DNA of 64,000 nucleotides from Anaerobacillus alkalidiazotrophicus (GCF_001866055.1 NZ_MLQS01000019.1:1-64000); one strand, 5' to 3'; positions 34,096-43,513 are shown, numbered from the stretch's first letter. The notes: generated from the sequence alone by a model not told the origin. A program made the numbers and translations.

Positions 34096-35103
34096 TTGGG
34101 AAAGTTACCAAAAGTTAATGAGTTAGGTTTTTATGAAATCCGACTTGAATCGATTGGAGGATTAGGAGCAAACTTAGCAGGAAAACTACTTTCTGAAGAT
34201 GGCGTAGTTGGAAATGGATTAAATGGAGTAGGTTTTTCTTCTTATGGGTCAGAGAAAAAAGGATCACCAGTGAAAGCACATATTCGTTTTTGCGATCCTA
34301 AAACAAACATTCGAGATAATACACCGATTGAACGTCCCCATGTTATAGGTATTTTTCATGATGCACTATTTAAAACGATCAACTGTACGAGTGGGATTTA
34401 TCCCGATAGTACTGTTCTGGTCAATTCACTAAAATCCCCAGACGAATTAATGAAATTAATGAATATTCCAAGCGGAAGCATTGCCGTTGTGGATGCCACT
34501 GGAATAGCTTTAGAAGAACAAACGAAAGCAAATACCGCAATGTTAGGTGCACTTTACCGAATTTTAGACTTCCTAGATCCTGAATCAATGAAAAATACCA
34601 TTCGTCGAACATTTCAAAATAAATACCCCCATCTTGTTGAACCAAACATTCGTACATTTGAACGCGGGTTTAGTGAAGTCGTTTTTCAAACCTATGAAGC
34701 GAAAGAGGAAACCGTTTTACAATCATTCTCAAGGCATGAACCTGTCCTTGGATACGAAACACAACCTCTCGGCGGGATGGTAACGAATCCCGGAAACAGT
34801 ATTTTAAAAGATTTAAGTATTTCTCGTGTCGGAATGCTTCCGCATTTTCATGATGATAAATGTATCAATTGTGCAGCCTGTGATACAGTGTGCCCTGACT
34901 TCTGTTTTGTATGGGAAGAAAAACCAGATAAAAAGGGACGTACGCAAATGTTCCTAAAAGGAATTGACTATCAGTATTGTAAAGGCTGTCTCAAATGTGT
35001 TCATGCTTGTCCTGTTGATGCCCTAACAAGAGAACGTGAATACAATGACGGTTATGCTGAAAAAAATCGTGTACCTCATTTATTTGATTTAGCAACGAAA
35101 TAA
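34096..35103 (+). CDS. 2-oxoacid:ferredoxin oxidoreductase, gamma subunit fused to a 2[4Fe-4S] ferredoxin domain
   Basis: 335 residues. The start is a TTG at 34096 with GGGAGGG six bases upstream, giving MGKLPKVNELGFYEIRLESI. The first 200 residues form the gamma domain of the pyruvate/ketoacid oxidoreductase family. CINCAACDTVCPD (about 255-267) and CKGCLKCVHACPVDA (about 294-308) each bind one [4Fe-4S] cluster, as in the delta subunit. It works with the next gene to oxidise or form 2-oxoacids with CoA, passing electrons to ferredoxin or flavodoxin. Confidence 0.85.
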   Translation: MGKLPKVNELGFYEIRLESIGGLGANLAGKLLSEDGVVGNGLNGVGFSSYGSEKKGSPVKAHIRFCDPKTNIRDNTPIERPHVIGIFHDALFKTINCTSGIYPDSTVLVNSLKSPDELMKLMNIPSGSIAVVDATGIALEEQTKANTAMLGALYRILDFLDPESMKNTIRRTFQNKYPHLVEPNIRTFERGFSEVVFQTYEAKEETVLQSFSRHEPVLGYETQPLGGMVTNPGNSILKDLSISRVGMLPHFHDDKCINCAACDTVCPDFCFVWEEKPDKKGRTQMFLKGIDYQYCKGCLKCVHACPVDALTREREYNDGYAEKNRVPHLFDLATK

Positions 35104-35122
35104 ACAGAAAGGTGGGAGAGGG

Positions 35123-37432
35123 ATGTCTGTAGAAACTAACAAAGATAAAGTGAATGTACCAGGGGAAATTGAACAGAGTATCGTTTTTGAATCTGGAAAT
35201 GAAATGGCAGCGTTTGCAGCTTACCAAATCAATTATCATGTGATGGGCTATTATCCGATTTCTCCTTCAACGGAAGTTGCTCAGTTTCTTGATAGTATGA
35301 AGGCTAAAGGCGAGCATGATATCGTATTAATTCCTGCAGATGGCGAACACGGTTCAGCAGGAATATGCTACGGAGCTTCAACTGGTGGAGGGCGTGTTTT
35401 TAACGCTACAAGTGCAAACGGATTTTTGTATATGCTTGAGCAGCTGCCCGTTCAATCTGGAACACGCTTTCCAATGGTTTTAAACTTAGTCAACCGTTCA
35501 GTATCTGGACCATTAAATATTCATGGCGACCATTCAGATCTATATTTTGCCTTAAACACAGGGTGGCCAATTTTGATGGCTCGTGAACCGCAAATGGTTT
35601 ATGATATGAATCTAATGGCGATTAAACTAGCTGAAGATCCTGAAGTTCGCCTGCCTGTTATCGTGTCGTTTGATGGCTATTTTACTTCTCATCAAAAAAG
35701 ACGCGTACAAGTGTTTAAAAATAAAGAGGATGTACATCAGTTTATAGGTGAACCACCGACAGGTTTTCTTCATGCATTAGACCGAGAAAATCCAGTGACA
35801 ATTGGACCATATATGAATGAACCAGATTATATTAATAACTGCTTCCAGCAGTCTGAAGCCATGTACAAAGCAGAAAAAGTATACGAAAGAATTGCTAAAG
35901 AATATGGAAAATTAACGGGAAGAGATTATCCTGTTCTTGATCTATACCGAATGGATGATGCCGAGGTCGCTGTTTTTATGTTAAACTCTTCAGCCGAGGT
36001 TTGTAAGGATGTAGCGGATCACTTGCGTTCACGTGGTATAAAGGCTGGAGTGATTTCTCCAAATATGATTCGTCCATTTCCACAAAAACAGCTGGCTGAA
36101 GCATTAAAAAATGTAAAAGCAGTAACAGTAGGCGACCGTGCAGATTCTTATGGCGCTCATGGCGGAAATATGGCCCTAGAATTACGAGCAGCACTCCAAG
36201 TATACGGGAATGTTTCTACCAAGGTAATTAATCGAATTTATGGTTTAGGTGGTAAAGACTTTTATGCAGACGATGCAGAAAACTTTTTTCAATTAGCAAT
36301 CGATGCCGCTGATACTGGCTATGTGGAAAAATCATTTGATTACTTTGGCCACCGACCTGGGAAGGCAGAATATGCCCCTAAGAGAGTACTAAATCCAATG
36401 AAAAAGGAAGATTTGAATTCTGGATTAATTAAAGTGGCGAGAGATGAGAGTACTGGTAAGTTAAAGGTCCGAATCCCACCATTACGCAGTTTAACGAAAA
36501 AGCCAAAACGAATTGCTTCTGGTCATGGTGCATGTCCAGGCTGCGGAATCTTCTCAGGATTAGAATTATTCTTTAAAGGAATTGAAGGGGACATTGTGAC
36601 CTTATTCCATACAGGATGTGCAATGGTAGTGACAACAGGGTATCCGTATAGCGCGCATAAAGCGACCTACATTCATAACTTATTTCAAAATGGTTCGGCA
36701 ACATTATCTGGATTGGTTGAAATGTTTCATGAAAGAAAGCGAAGAGGTGAGTTTGAACAATTAGGATTAAGTGATGACTTTACTTTCGTTATGGTTACTG
36801 GTGACGGTGGTATGGACATAGGAATGGGTCCGGCTATCGGTACTGCGTTACGAAATCATAAAATGATTATTCTAGAATATGATAATGAAGGTTATATGAA
36901 TACTGGAAGTCAATTATCGTATTCAACTCCAATGGGACATATGACGAGTACTTCAAGTGTTGGTAACTTTCAAAAAGGAAAACCATTCCACCATAAAGAT
37001 ACCGCACAAATTATGGCTGCAACACATATTTCGTATGTTTTCACGGGAACAGAAGCCTTCGATCGTGATTTACTACAAAAAGCAGCAAAAGCTCAATGGT
37101 ATGCCCAAAATGAAGGGCTTGTTTATGGGAAAATTTTAATTACTTGTCCGTTAAACTGGAAATCAAAAGACGAATTAGGGCAAACCATTGTAGAAGCTGC
37201 TGTTAACTCCTGTTTCTTCCCGCTTTATGAGGTTGAACGAGGCGTTACGACCATCACGTATAATCCTGAGGAGAAAAAGAAACGAATTGACGTTTCCGAT
37301 TGGTTAACGCTGATGGGGAAAACGAAGCATTTACTAAAAGAAGAGAGTAAAGAAGTGCTTCAAATGTTCAATGATGAAGTAGAACGCCGCTGGAATCAGC
37401 TTAAAGCAAAACATGAAAGTCCTTATTTATAA
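35123..37432 (+). CDS. 2-oxoacid:ferredoxin oxidoreductase, fused alpha and beta subunits
   Basis: 769 residues. The alpha part (about 25-420) has the pattern YYPISPSTEV near residue 40 and GDRADSYGAHGG. The beta part begins at GHGACPGCG (about 468-476), whose cysteines help bind a [4Fe-4S] cluster, and has the thiamine diphosphate motif GDGGMDIG...DNEGYMNTGSQ (about 558-593). The NEGYMNTG stretch favours pyruvate-type enzymes but does not fix the substrate. GGTGGGAGAG gives the ribosome site, 19 bases after the gamma/delta gene. Such enzymes are oxygen sensitive, so anaerobic use is likely. Confidence 0.85.
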   Translation: MSVETNKDKVNVPGEIEQSIVFESGNEMAAFAAYQINYHVMGYYPISPSTEVAQFLDSMKAKGEHDIVLIPADGEHGSAGICYGASTGGGRVFNATSANGFLYMLEQLPVQSGTRFPMVLNLVNRSVSGPLNIHGDHSDLYFALNTGWPILMAREPQMVYDMNLMAIKLAEDPEVRLPVIVSFDGYFTSHQKRRVQVFKNKEDVHQFIGEPPTGFLHALDRENPVTIGPYMNEPDYINNCFQQSEAMYKAEKVYERIAKEYGKLTGRDYPVLDLYRMDDAEVAVFMLNSSAEVCKDVADHLRSRGIKAGVISPNMIRPFPQKQLAEALKNVKAVTVGDRADSYGAHGGNMALELRAALQVYGNVSTKVINRIYGLGGKDFYADDAENFFQLAIDAADTGYVEKSFDYFGHRPGKAEYAPKRVLNPMKKEDLNSGLIKVARDESTGKLKVRIPPLRSLTKKPKRIASGHGACPGCGIFSGLELFFKGIEGDIVTLFHTGCAMVVTTGYPYSAHKATYIHNLFQNGSATLSGLVEMFHERKRRGEFEQLGLSDDFTFVMVTGDGGMDIGMGPAIGTALRNHKMIILEYDNEGYMNTGSQLSYSTPMGHMTSTSSVGNFQKGKPFHHKDTAQIMAATHISYVFTGTEAFDRDLLQKAAKAQWYAQNEGLVYGKILITCPLNWKSKDELGQTIVEAAVNSCFFPLYEVERGVTTITYNPEEKKKRIDVSDWLTLMGKTKHLLKEESKEVLQMFNDEVERRWNQLKAKHESPYL

Positions 37433-37488
37433 ATAAAATGGGACAAAAGGGACAGAGAAACCTGTCCCGCTGTTCCATAAATTTAGTA

Positions 37489-37517
37489 TTGACAACTCGA
37501 GTTTATCGATATATTAT
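37489..37517 (+). promoter_or_regulatory. Promoter of the leuA T-box transcript
   Basis: TTGACA and TATTAT are exactly 17 bases apart, about 25 bases before the T-box leader starts. Confidence 0.75.
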
Positions 37518-37540
37518 ATTATTTAATTTAATAAAAATAA

Positions 37541-37802
37541 GCAAAGATTGGAAATAGTAAAAGGATTGATAAACTTGTCAGAGAGCCGATGGTTGGTGAG
37601 AATCGGTAGTTATAACCTTTGAACTCATCCAAGAGCTACTCCCTGAATATAATCAGTAGGGGATGTCGGTTTTCTACCGTTATCTAGATAGGTGGTGATA
37701 GCCACCGAAAATGAGTGGGTTAATATTATTATGATTAATCAATTAGAGTGGTACCGCGAGTAATGCCTCGTCTCTATATTTTTATAGAGACGGGGCTTTT
37801 TT
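37541..37802 (+). ncRNA. T-box riboswitch with leucine (CUC) specifier
   Basis: The leader has GAGAGCCGATGGTTGGTGAGAA-type stem I sequences followed by GAACTCATCC, in which CTC at 37624-37626 is in the specifier loop. The T-box TGGTACCGCG is at 37749-37758. The terminator is CGTCTCTATA/TATAGAGACG with GGGGCTTTTTT, ending near 37802. Uncharged tRNA-Leu is expected to bind the specifier and the T-box and switch on the downstream leuA, so the codon and the gene agree. Confidence 0.92.
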
Positions 37803-37819
37803 ACAGTATCAGAATTTAT

Positions 37820-38119
37820 AAGTTTCTAACTTAGAAACTGTCTAGCTTCAGCGCCTACGAGCTCGGTCACTTCAGTCAAGCAACTGACTTCAATTACCGC
37901 TTGAAATTCTTCGTTGATTAGCTTCATGCAGCTTTGCTTCGAGGAAGCTTACTACGAAGCAGTACTTGAAGACGCAGAAGCACGTAAGAAGCCAAAGAAC
38001 GGCTTCTGTCAAAGGCCGCCCCAGTGAAGCTACTACTTGGATTACTTCGAAGCAGCTTTGCAACGAGCAAACGAAGTGGCACAGGAGCAGCTGCTCGTGA
38101 CCAAGGCGCTTGCGCTTTT
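37820..38119 (+). repeat. Repeat family A, longest copy (TGTCTAGC ... GCGCTTGCGC)
   Basis: Begins TTTATAAGTTTCTAACTTAG near 37814 and AAACTGTCTAGCTTCAGCG, and ends GGCGCTTGCGCTTTTTTTA. Both ends recur at 40440-40528 (reversed), 43514-43672, 50436-50497 (reversed) and, degenerate, 2474-2560. It fills the 300 bases between the T-box terminator and the leuA ribosome site. Elements with these ends are widespread in Bacillaceae. Confidence 0.75.
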
Positions 38120-38166
38120 TTTATTTTAATAAACAAACAATTATTAATGAGAAGGTGGGAGTCAGA

Positions 38167-39837
38167 ATGAAAAATACGAATAAATATTCTAGAGGTTACT
38201 TTATGCCCCCAGTACAAAGCTTGAAATGGACAGAGAAGGAGTATATTACAGAAGCTCCTACATGGTGTAGTGTGGATCTTCGTGATGGAAATCAGGCTTT
38301 GGTCGTCCCGATGAGTCTAGAGGAAAAGTTAGAATATTTTCAGTTGCTTTTACAAGTAGGTTTCAAGGAAATCGAAGTAGGTTTTCCAGCTGCTTCTGAA
38401 ACTGAATTTGCTTTTTTACGTACATTAATTGAAGAAAATTTGATTCCGAATGATGTGACAATTCAAGTTTTAACACAGTCAAGAGAACATATTATTAAAA
38501 AGACATTTGAAGCGTTACAGGGTGCAAATAAAGCAGTGGTGCACTTATACAATTCCACATCTGTGGCACAGCGTGAGCAAGTATTTAGAAAATCTAAGGA
38601 AGAAATTATCGATATTGCAGTAACTGGGGCAAAAATGCTTAAGAAATATGCTGCTGAAACTGAAGGGAATTTTCAATTTCAATATTCTCCAGAAAGTTTT
38701 ACGGGTACAGAAATGGAGTTTGCGCTTGAAATTTGCAATAAGGTACTTGATATTTGGCAGCCGACAGCTGATAACAAGGTAATTATAAACCTACCAGCTA
38801 CTGTATCAATGTCCATGCCTCACGTTTACGCAAGTCAAATTGAGTATATGAGTGACAATCTAAGCTACCGTGATAATGTCATCCTATCACTTCATCCACA
38901 CAATGACAGAGGAACTGGGGTAGCAGATGCCGAGCTAGGGATGCTTGCTGGAGCACAAAGGGTCGAAGGAACATTGTTTGGAAACGGAGAAAGAACAGGG
39001 AACGTGGACATCGTAACGCTTGCATTAAACATGTTTTCACACGGGGTAAATCCAAAGCTGAATTTTGAAAATATCCCTACCATTATTTCCAAATACGAAA
39101 AATTAACAAGAATGAAGGTTCACGAAAGACATCCATATGGTGGTGAACTTGTCTTTACTGCATTCTCAGGTTCCCATCAAGATGCCATTGCAAAAGGTAT
39201 GAAATGGCGCGAGGAAAAAGAATGTCAGTATTGGACTGTACCTTATCTATTAATTGATCCTATGGATATTGGAAGAGAATATGAAGGAGATATCATCCGA
39301 ATTAACAGTCAATCCGGTAAGGGAGGGATCGGTTATATTCTTCAGCAAAAATATGGAATTGATCTACCTTTCGAAATGCGTGAGAGTTTTGGATATAGTG
39401 TAAAAAATGTATCAGATCATCAGCACAAGGAACTTATGCCGAATGAAATCTATAACATTTTCATCAACGAATATGTGAATATTAATACCCCTATAGAATT
39501 AATCCGTTACAAATACACTCAAAATGGTCATTATGAAACGATCATATCGATCCGGATGAATAATGAAGAACATGAATTTACTGGTGTGGGAAATGGAAGG
39601 CTTGATGCTATCAGTAACGCACTTAAAACCAAACTGGGTATCGGTTATACGGATTTGGTCTATAAGCAGCATGCGTTAGAAATAGGCTCAGGATCAAACG
39701 CTGTATCTTATGTAGGAATTACCGCAAAGAATGGTGCTGTATATTGGGGGTGCGGAATTGACACTGATATTATGACCTCTTCAGTAAAAGCTCTGTTTAG
39801 TGCCGTTAACAACATGGTATCGAGCTTACAACGATAA
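38167..39837 (+). CDS. leuA: 2-isopropylmalate synthase, long (LeuA2) form
   Basis: 556 residues starting MKNTNKYSRGYFMPPVQ; GAAGGTGGGAG precedes this ATG. It joins acetyl-CoA and 2-oxoisovalerate, the first committed step of leucine synthesis. The catalytic TIM barrel shows VDLRDGNQAL near the start, LHPHNDRGTGVAD with metal-binding His residues, and LFGNGERTGNVD. The C-terminal 130 residues form the leucine-sensing domain. Length and the insertions match the type 2 form. It has no other leucine gene beside it and is controlled by the upstream T-box. Confidence 0.9.
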   Translation: MKNTNKYSRGYFMPPVQSLKWTEKEYITEAPTWCSVDLRDGNQALVVPMSLEEKLEYFQLLLQVGFKEIEVGFPAASETEFAFLRTLIEENLIPNDVTIQVLTQSREHIIKKTFEALQGANKAVVHLYNSTSVAQREQVFRKSKEEIIDIAVTGAKMLKKYAAETEGNFQFQYSPESFTGTEMEFALEICNKVLDIWQPTADNKVIINLPATVSMSMPHVYASQIEYMSDNLSYRDNVILSLHPHNDRGTGVADAELGMLAGAQRVEGTLFGNGERTGNVDIVTLALNMFSHGVNPKLNFENIPTIISKYEKLTRMKVHERHPYGGELVFTAFSGSHQDAIAKGMKWREEKECQYWTVPYLLIDPMDIGREYEGDIIRINSQSGKGGIGYILQQKYGIDLPFEMRESFGYSVKNVSDHQHKELMPNEIYNIFINEYVNINTPIELIRYKYTQNGHYETIISIRMNNEEHEFTGVGNGRLDAISNALKTKLGIGYTDLVYKQHALEIGSGSNAVSYVGITAKNGAVYWGCGIDTDIMTSSVKALFSAVNNMVSSLQR

Positions 39838-39845
39838 ATTACAGG

Positions 39846-40033
39846 ATGTAGATGCTGATTTTCTTATTCGTATGAACAAGGATGTTCAAGGATTTAGATT
39901 AAAAATCAACAAGATAGAGGGTAAGGCGAAGTTAATTCAAAACCATCCATTTGACCGTCAAAAACTTGTCATCAATCACTTGGAACAGATTTCATGTAAA
40001 ATCGGCAAGGATACCCCCACTTCAATCGTGTGA
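39846..40033 (+). pseudogene. PaiB-like FMN-binding regulator, C-terminal remnant
   Basis: A frame of about 60 residues, VQGFRLKINKIEGKAKLIQN then HPFDRQKLVINHLE, resembles the C-terminal end of PaiB (FMN-binding negative regulator), which usually reads IVGFEIEI.RIEGK.KLSQN. It has no start codon or ribosome site of its own and begins inside the end of leuA. The remainder of the gene is absent. Confidence 0.6.
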
Positions 40034-40071
40034 AGGGCATAGCCCAACGATAAGTTGGGGAGGAATTGCCG

Positions 40072-40128
40072 TCAGATACGGTATGGTACGTTAAAATCGT
40101 AAGATTTTGTACCATATTAAGTATCTGA
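40072..40128. repeat. Long hairpin upstream of the tnpB fragment
   Basis: TCAGATAC and GTATCTGA, then ATGGTAC and GTACCAT, then AAAATC and GATTTT form a nearly continuous stem. IS200/IS605-type elements have imperfect palindromes at their ends, so this may be the left end of the element whose tnpB start follows at 40221. Confidence 0.55.
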
Positions 40129-40220
40129 AACTTCCACCTTGTCACTCCTTTCTCTATTTTAGTTATTTAACTTTCACTAAAATTTTGGGATAATTTAGTT
40201 AGTGAAAGGTGGTGAGGGTA

Positions 40221-40433
40221 ATGTCTACAATTACCGCAAAAATACAAATCTATGTTTCTGACAATCAAACTGAAAGTCTAAAAATAACAACTAATGCTTA
40301 TCGTAAGGCTTGTAACTGGTTATCGAAACACATATTCGAAACGAAAAATCTAAATCAAGTAAAACTTAACGATTTGTACTATAAACAACTACGCAATCTA
40401 TTTGATCTAAAAAGTCAAATTTATAAAAAGTAA
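40221..40433 (+). pseudogene. IS605-type TnpB, N-terminal fragment
   Basis: 70 residues, MSTITAKIQIYVSDNQTESL then KITTNAYRKACNWLS, matching the start of OrfB/TnpB proteins, which are about 370-400 residues long. GAGGGTA precedes the ATG. The frame ends at TAA just before a copy of repeat family A, and nothing of the RuvC domain is left. It differs from the complete TnpB at 52588. Confidence 0.65.
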
Positions 40434-40439
40434 TTCACA

Positions 40440-40528
40440 CCAAGAAAAGCGCAAGCGCCTTGGTCACGAGCGATAGGCGCTGGAGTTAGACAGTTTCTAA
40501 GTTAGAAATTTATAAATTCTGGTGTATT
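40440..40528 (-). repeat. Repeat family A, short copy in reverse
   Basis: AAGCGCAAGCGCCTTGGTCACGAGC...GGCGCTGGAGTTAGACAGTTTC followed by TAAGTTAGAAATTTATAAATTC is the reverse complement of the ends at 37820 and 43514. Confidence 0.7.
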
Positions 40529-40644
40529 AAAAAGACTTGGAGAAAAAATTATCTCTAAGCCTCATAATAACTATGTTTGCTAATTTTTTATCCCACTAGT
40601 TCAGCTTTATGATACAGGTTCCGCTATTTTTGAAAAATTCGATC

Positions 40645-40743
40645 TAATTAAACTTTCGCGGACATCAGATCTCTTATTTGATCAAAATCATTAAAAGAAT
40701 GACATTATAAGATTAAATAGCGGATCCTCTGTCCGCGAAATCT
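40645..40743. repeat. TTTCGCGGACA inverted repeat
   Basis: TTTCGCGGACATCAGATC and GGATCCTCTGTCCGCGAAA face each other across about 60 bases, and a further GAGGATCTACTGTCCG follows at 40774-40789. The gap 40529-40879 holds no gene that can be supported. Confidence 0.55.
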
Positions 40744-40879
40744 AAAATTTGCGTGTTATTTTCAAAATAGAGGATCTACTGTCCGTTAAAAAAGCAAATT
40801 TTTGCTTAGTAAACTAAACTATTGATTTTCATCAATTCCTTATGATCTCTAATAGATTTGGTGGTTAGGTTTTTCTGGA

Positions 40880-41359
40880 TTAGTCAAATTTCTTGAGTGG
40901 GAATTCTGCAATTACTTTTGTCCCGTCTAAAAATAATAATGTTGAATCAAATGCATATTTTTTTACTTTCTCCAAATCTGAGTCATCTTTTATTTGATAC
41001 TCGACACTAAAGGTTGTATCGACACCAGGCTCTAAAAAACCACTTGCTCCTCCGCCTCTAAACATCATTTTTTTATATTTCGTATTATCATCCATTACCA
41101 TTAATGATGCTAACTTTTTATTTGGTTTAATGACAATCTCGAATCCATAATAGTAATGCCCAGGATAATCAAATACGGGAACTAATCGGGTACCTGTTAG
41201 ATTTTTTATCTTTATATCATAACGTAGTATGTGCTCTGCTTTTATTAGCGTCGTTTCTACATCAGTTATTTCAAGATCATTTTGACTTTCAAAGCCAGTT
41301 AACATTAATAAAAACAAACAGATTAACATAAATACAAATAGTTTTTTCAAAAAGATCAT
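40880..41359 (-). CDS. Secreted or membrane-anchored protein of unknown function
   Basis: 159 residues. A hydrophobic N-terminus (about 6-24) ends near LTGFESQ with no lipobox Cys, so it is a signal peptide or anchor. The mature part looks like an all-beta domain with GYYYGFEI-like aromatic strands and a Gly-rich loop (FRGGGASGFLEPG). No family is recognised. It is alone, with accessory DNA on both sides. Confidence 0.6.
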   Translation of the reverse strand: MIFLKKLFVFMLICLFLLMLTGFESQNDLEITDVETTLIKAEHILRYDIKIKNLTGTRLVPVFDYPGHYYYGFEIVIKPNKKLASLMVMDDNTKYKKMMFRGGGASGFLEPGVDTTFSVEYQIKDDSDLEKVKKYAFDSTLLFLDGTKVIAEFPLKKFD

Positions 41360-41472
41360 TCCTCTACAGTAATTTTCTGAATTATTTTTTGAAAATAATA
41401 TTCTCTTTATACATTTCTTTCTCTTACATAATTGGAATTTGTTATGAATGATGTTTTATTAGGAGAGATTTT

Positions 41473-41619
41473 ATGAAGTTAACAGAAGAACAAATGATAA
41501 CGTTAAAAACGAGTATGGAAAAAAATACTTCTCTACTTATTGAAATCTTGAATTAATTAAACTCTGTTGAGGCTCTAAGACCACCTGATTTTAATGTTAA
41601 GATAGCTACTTATCCTTAG
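41473..41619 (+). pseudogene. Small gene with one in-frame stop
   Basis: AGGAGAG precedes the ATG. The frame encodes 27 residues (MKLTEEQMITLKTSMEKNTS...), meets TAA at 41554-41556, and continues in the same frame for 20 more residues (LNSVEALRPPDFNVKIATYP) to TAG. The continued frame suggests one peptide of about 48 residues broken by a nonsense change. The 27-residue product could still be made. No family is recognised. Confidence 0.45.
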
Positions 41620-41645
41620 CCAGTTAATGTGTATTACCTAAACTA

Positions 41646-41697
41646 ACACTCAGTGTGAAATAAACGAAAACCCCACCACTGATTGAAGTTCAACTTA
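41646..41697 (+). repeat. Repeat family B, partial copy (module 3 only)
   Basis: Contains AACACTCAGTG, CCCCACCACTGATTGAAGTTC, the third stem of the 220-base element, with changes in the left arm. The gap 41360-41930 otherwise holds only the broken small gene. Confidence 0.55.
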
Positions 41698-41930
41698 ATA
41701 ATTTAAGCTGACAAGTTGCATTCTTTCATCTTTTTCATTTGATAAATCTAAAGAGCGATATGTTTCGATCTCTAATCATTCGTTGCTTGATATTAAGTTA
41801 TAAGCCTTTAGTCTTACAATAAATATATCTGAAGTTCATTCTATCTAATAAGAAAGGAAAGTAAACTATATATGAACGAGAGGCTATCGGAAGAATGACG
41901 AGGCACTATAAAAATTTAGGAGGAGCATAG

Positions 41931-42896
41931 ATGAATAAAGTAACATTTTTAGGTTTATCATTAATAGTCATTGGCTTGTTTGCTTTAGTTATAACTTTTA
42001 ACCAACCATTTTTTGGATTGTTTTCGGATAAAGTTGTGAATATAAATGAGTATGAAGTGATTGACGGAAGAAACATATCAAACATCGATGTAAGCATCTC
42101 ATCACATCCAGTACTTATAAAACCTACAAAAAATAATGACATAAGGATTGAGTTTGAAGGTAAAGTAAGTGAAAAATATAAAAAAAAATTTACTCTTGAA
42201 GTGAAAAAAAATAATGATATATTGCAAGTTGGGATGAAAAATAAAAGTCCAATAAGAACCGGATTTAATTTTAGAGCTACGAGAATAAATATGCAACTTA
42301 ACATTTATGTTCCAGAAAAGCTTTACGATTCTATTAGTATCAGTTCTTCATCAGGGAAGGTTATCGCAACAGATTTACAAGCTAAGAACTTTGATATAAG
42401 AGCAAGTTCAGGAAAAATTGAAGTTATAAATTTATTTGTAGAAAAAAATCTTAAATTAGAAGCTTCAAGTGGTCGAATTGAGGCAAAAGATAGTGTAGCA
42501 ACGTTTCTAGCTGTTACAGCAAGTAGTGGAACTATATCTTTATCAAATGTTATTACGGAAAAGTTAGCGGTTACTTCTTCTTCTGGAAGAATTAATTTAT
42601 CTGACATTGAAGGAGATATAATTGCTAGTTCGAGCTCAGGTGAAATTACGATAGTAAACGAAGAACTAACTAATGATATTACAGCAGATACCTCAAGTGG
42701 TAGTGTCGAAGTAAAGTTTACTAATTCGCCAAGCTCAGCCATTATTGACTTCCTAGGAAGCTCGGGTAATGGAAATGTTCATATTCCTGGTATGAATTTT
42801 GAGGAAAAGTCGAATAATCGTATTTTAGGAACAATTGGTTCAGAAAGTCATAAAGTAAAAGTTCGAACCTCATCAGGTAGTTTTTATTTGAAGTGA
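41931..42896 (+). CDS. DUF4097 family beta-strand repeat protein (LiaG-like)
   Basis: 321 residues. An N-terminal membrane helix (about 5-25) is followed by a beta-helical region in which the motif SSSGK/SSGRI/SSGEI recurs about every 20 residues (about 130-250), as in DUF4097 proteins such as LiaG. AGGAGGAG gives the ribosome site. These proteins are membrane-anchored and outside the cell. Unlike liaG, it is not beside a LiaRS system here. Confidence 0.8.
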   Translation: MNKVTFLGLSLIVIGLFALVITFNQPFFGLFSDKVVNINEYEVIDGRNISNIDVSISSHPVLIKPTKNNDIRIEFEGKVSEKYKKKFTLEVKKNNDILQVGMKNKSPIRTGFNFRATRINMQLNIYVPEKLYDSISISSSSGKVIATDLQAKNFDIRASSGKIEVINLFVEKNLKLEASSGRIEAKDSVATFLAVTASSGTISLSNVITEKLAVTSSSGRINLSDIEGDIIASSSSGEITIVNEELTNDITADTSSGSVEVKFTNSPSSAIIDFLGSSGNGNVHIPGMNFEEKSNNRILGTIGSESHKVKVRTSSGSFYLK

Positions 42897-42989
42897 TAAA
42901 TTTACAAGGTATCTTAGTAAATTATGGCTCTTCCCAAATCGGTTTTAGTATGTTAAATATTAAATAAATATGATTTGAGGGAGACAAGA

Positions 42990-43448
42990 ATGAAAAAGCT
43001 ATTTATTACATTCTCAATTATTGTTTGTCTTGTCGTTTTAGGAAAGTATGCTTATGATTTTTTTATTAATGTGGTATCAGATAAATTAATAGAAAACGTA
43101 ATTAATGATTTATTAGATGATCAGATTGTGGATGAACTATTAAGTAACTCTGAAATTACTGAGCTAGTTAAAGAGTTTATGGAAAACCATCAGATAAATC
43201 CAACACAAGAAAATCTTGAACATCTACCATTTTCTACAAAAGAAGAGGGAGTTAAAGTTATTTTGAATAATTTTTCTATTAAAGAATTGAACGATATTTC
43301 AAATCAGTTTCAAATTGCTTTAACGATAGATGAACAACTTCAATTAGTAGACCAATTAAAAGACCGCTTTTCTGATGAGGAGCTATATGCATTAATGATC
43401 ATAGGAGTTGAAGAGTTACAAAAGGAATTAATTAAAAGAAATCCTTAA
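42990..43448 (+). CDS. Hypothetical protein with N-terminal signal or anchor
   Basis: About 152 residues starting MKKLFITFSIIVCLVVLGKY; GAGGGAG lies six bases before this ATG. After the hydrophobic N-terminus (about 4-22) the rest is helical and acidic. No family is recognised. It follows the DUF4097 gene by about 90 bases and is ended by a terminator, so the two may be expressed together. Confidence 0.6.
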   Translation: MKKLFITFSIIVCLVVLGKYAYDFFINVVSDKLIENVINDLLDDQIVDELLSNSEITELVKEFMENHQINPTQENLEHLPFSTKEEGVKVILNNFSIKELNDISNQFQIALTIDEQLQLVDQLKDRFSDEELYALMIIGVEELQKELIKRNP

Positions 43449-43480
43449 TATATTCCGAAAAAAATTAAATAATATATACG

Positions 43481-43513
43481 AGAGCCCTAATTTTCAAAGG
43501 CTCTTGTTTTTTA
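43481..43513 (+). terminator. Rho-independent terminator
   Basis: AGAGCC and GGCTCT pair and are followed by TGTTTTTTATA. It directly adjoins repeat family A. Confidence 0.75.
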
